Made by a program: the position numbers and the translations under genes
NCBI GenBank assembly: GCA_002308615.1
Contig: DBWC01000097.1
Span: forward strand, 1 to 40,421
DNA from: Clostridiales bacterium UBA1248
Lineage (GTDB): Bacteria; Bacillota; Clostridia; Oscillospirales; CAG-272
Direction: 5' to 3'
Length of the DNA: 40,421 nucleotides
Part shown: piece after piece, positions 40,311-40,421 of the stretch
Numbering within the stretch: the first letter of the stretch is position 1
Layout: each line of letters starts with the position of its first letter
Notes under the pieces: model-generated
Told to the model about the DNA's origin: nothing
Seen by the model: only the letters and a program-made list of their open reading frames with translations
Database searches by the model: none

Positions 40311-40421
40311 GTATGGGGTTCCCGCCCCTCATGGCTCGGCAAGCCTCGCCAACCCCCAAACCCCTTACCCCTCCGGAACCCCCATTGCTCACTACGTTCG
40401 CAACGGGGAACCCCTCGGACC
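40311..40421. repeat. C-rich palindromic intergenic repeat with G-quadruplex motif (runs off window)
   Basis: The last 111 bases code for nothing recognisable. They contain short inverted repeats: GGGG/CCCC around 40315-40327, GGCT/AGCC (40333-40345), and CCCCATTGC/GCAACGGGG (about 40380-40408, one mismatch). On the minus strand four G runs (40353-40357, 40361-40364, 40368-40371 and 40379-40383) with loops of three, three and seven bases match a G-quadruplex motif. Composition differs sharply from the rest. It continues past the window edge, so its full extent and copy number cannot be seen. Confidence 0.6.

Noticed and set aside
1..40421. rRNA, tRNA, phage, transposase or integrase genes
   Set aside because: None recognised in the translated frames or in the intergenic sequence that I read by eye; short tRNAs cannot be excluded completely without a search tool.

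Overview
The window reads as an intact stretch of chromosome from a Gram-positive, low-to-mid GC bacterium of the class Clostridia (Bacillota), most likely an uncultured gut or rumen lineage. The evidence is the SepF/YggT/DivIVA division cluster, Clostridia-style lipoproteins, strong AGGAGG-type ribosome binding sites, SigA-like promoters with 17-base spacers, and a secreted leucine-rich-repeat protein ending in a type I dockerin. No rRNA, tRNA, phage or transposase gene was seen. Genus cannot be named from the sequence alone.

Left part (1-10.5 kb). On the minus strand are ftsX (cut by the window edge), ftsE and a CdaR/PucR-type regulator in one operon, then rsmE coupled to an XRE-cupin regulator. 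On the plus strand are a murE-type ligase and a coupled pair of unrecognised secreted/membrane proteins. A bidirectional terminator separates these from a minus-strand solute-binding lipoprotein, a Cof-type HAD phosphatase and dapA.

Middle part (10.7-23.4 kb), all plus strand. queA and miaA (tRNA modification) are split by a DinJ/YafQ toxin-antitoxin pair that has its own consensus promoter. A membrane-anchored HlyD-like protein with an apparently non-canonical start follows, then tldD/tldE (peptide maturation protease) and the division/envelope run yggS-sepF-yggT-divIVA-lspA-rluD. Last come an eight-helix membrane protein and a processive-type family 2 glycosyltransferase. A 350-base intergenic region after this holds a chain of hairpins flanked by two copies of the same 16-base palindrome.

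Right part (23.7-40.4 kb), all minus strand. It holds a PpiC-like membrane-anchored foldase and a tightly coupled operon of VTC-type polyphosphate polymerase domain, DUF4956 membrane protein, CotH-like kinase lipoprotein, small lipoprotein and cysteine desulfurase. Next is a PHP phosphoesterase, GH127-like glycosidase, SDR oxidoreductase and lipoprotein operon, then an ECF sigma factor with a very large one-helix anti-sigma partner and a matching autoregulatory promoter. The end has lipoate-protein ligase and the dockerin-bearing LRR protein. The final 110 bases are C-rich, palindromic and contain a G-quadruplex motif.

The best candidates for undescribed biology are the VTC/DUF4956/CotH operon, the sigma/giant anti-sigma pair, the membrane protein/glycosyltransferase pair, and the hairpin-array intergenic element.
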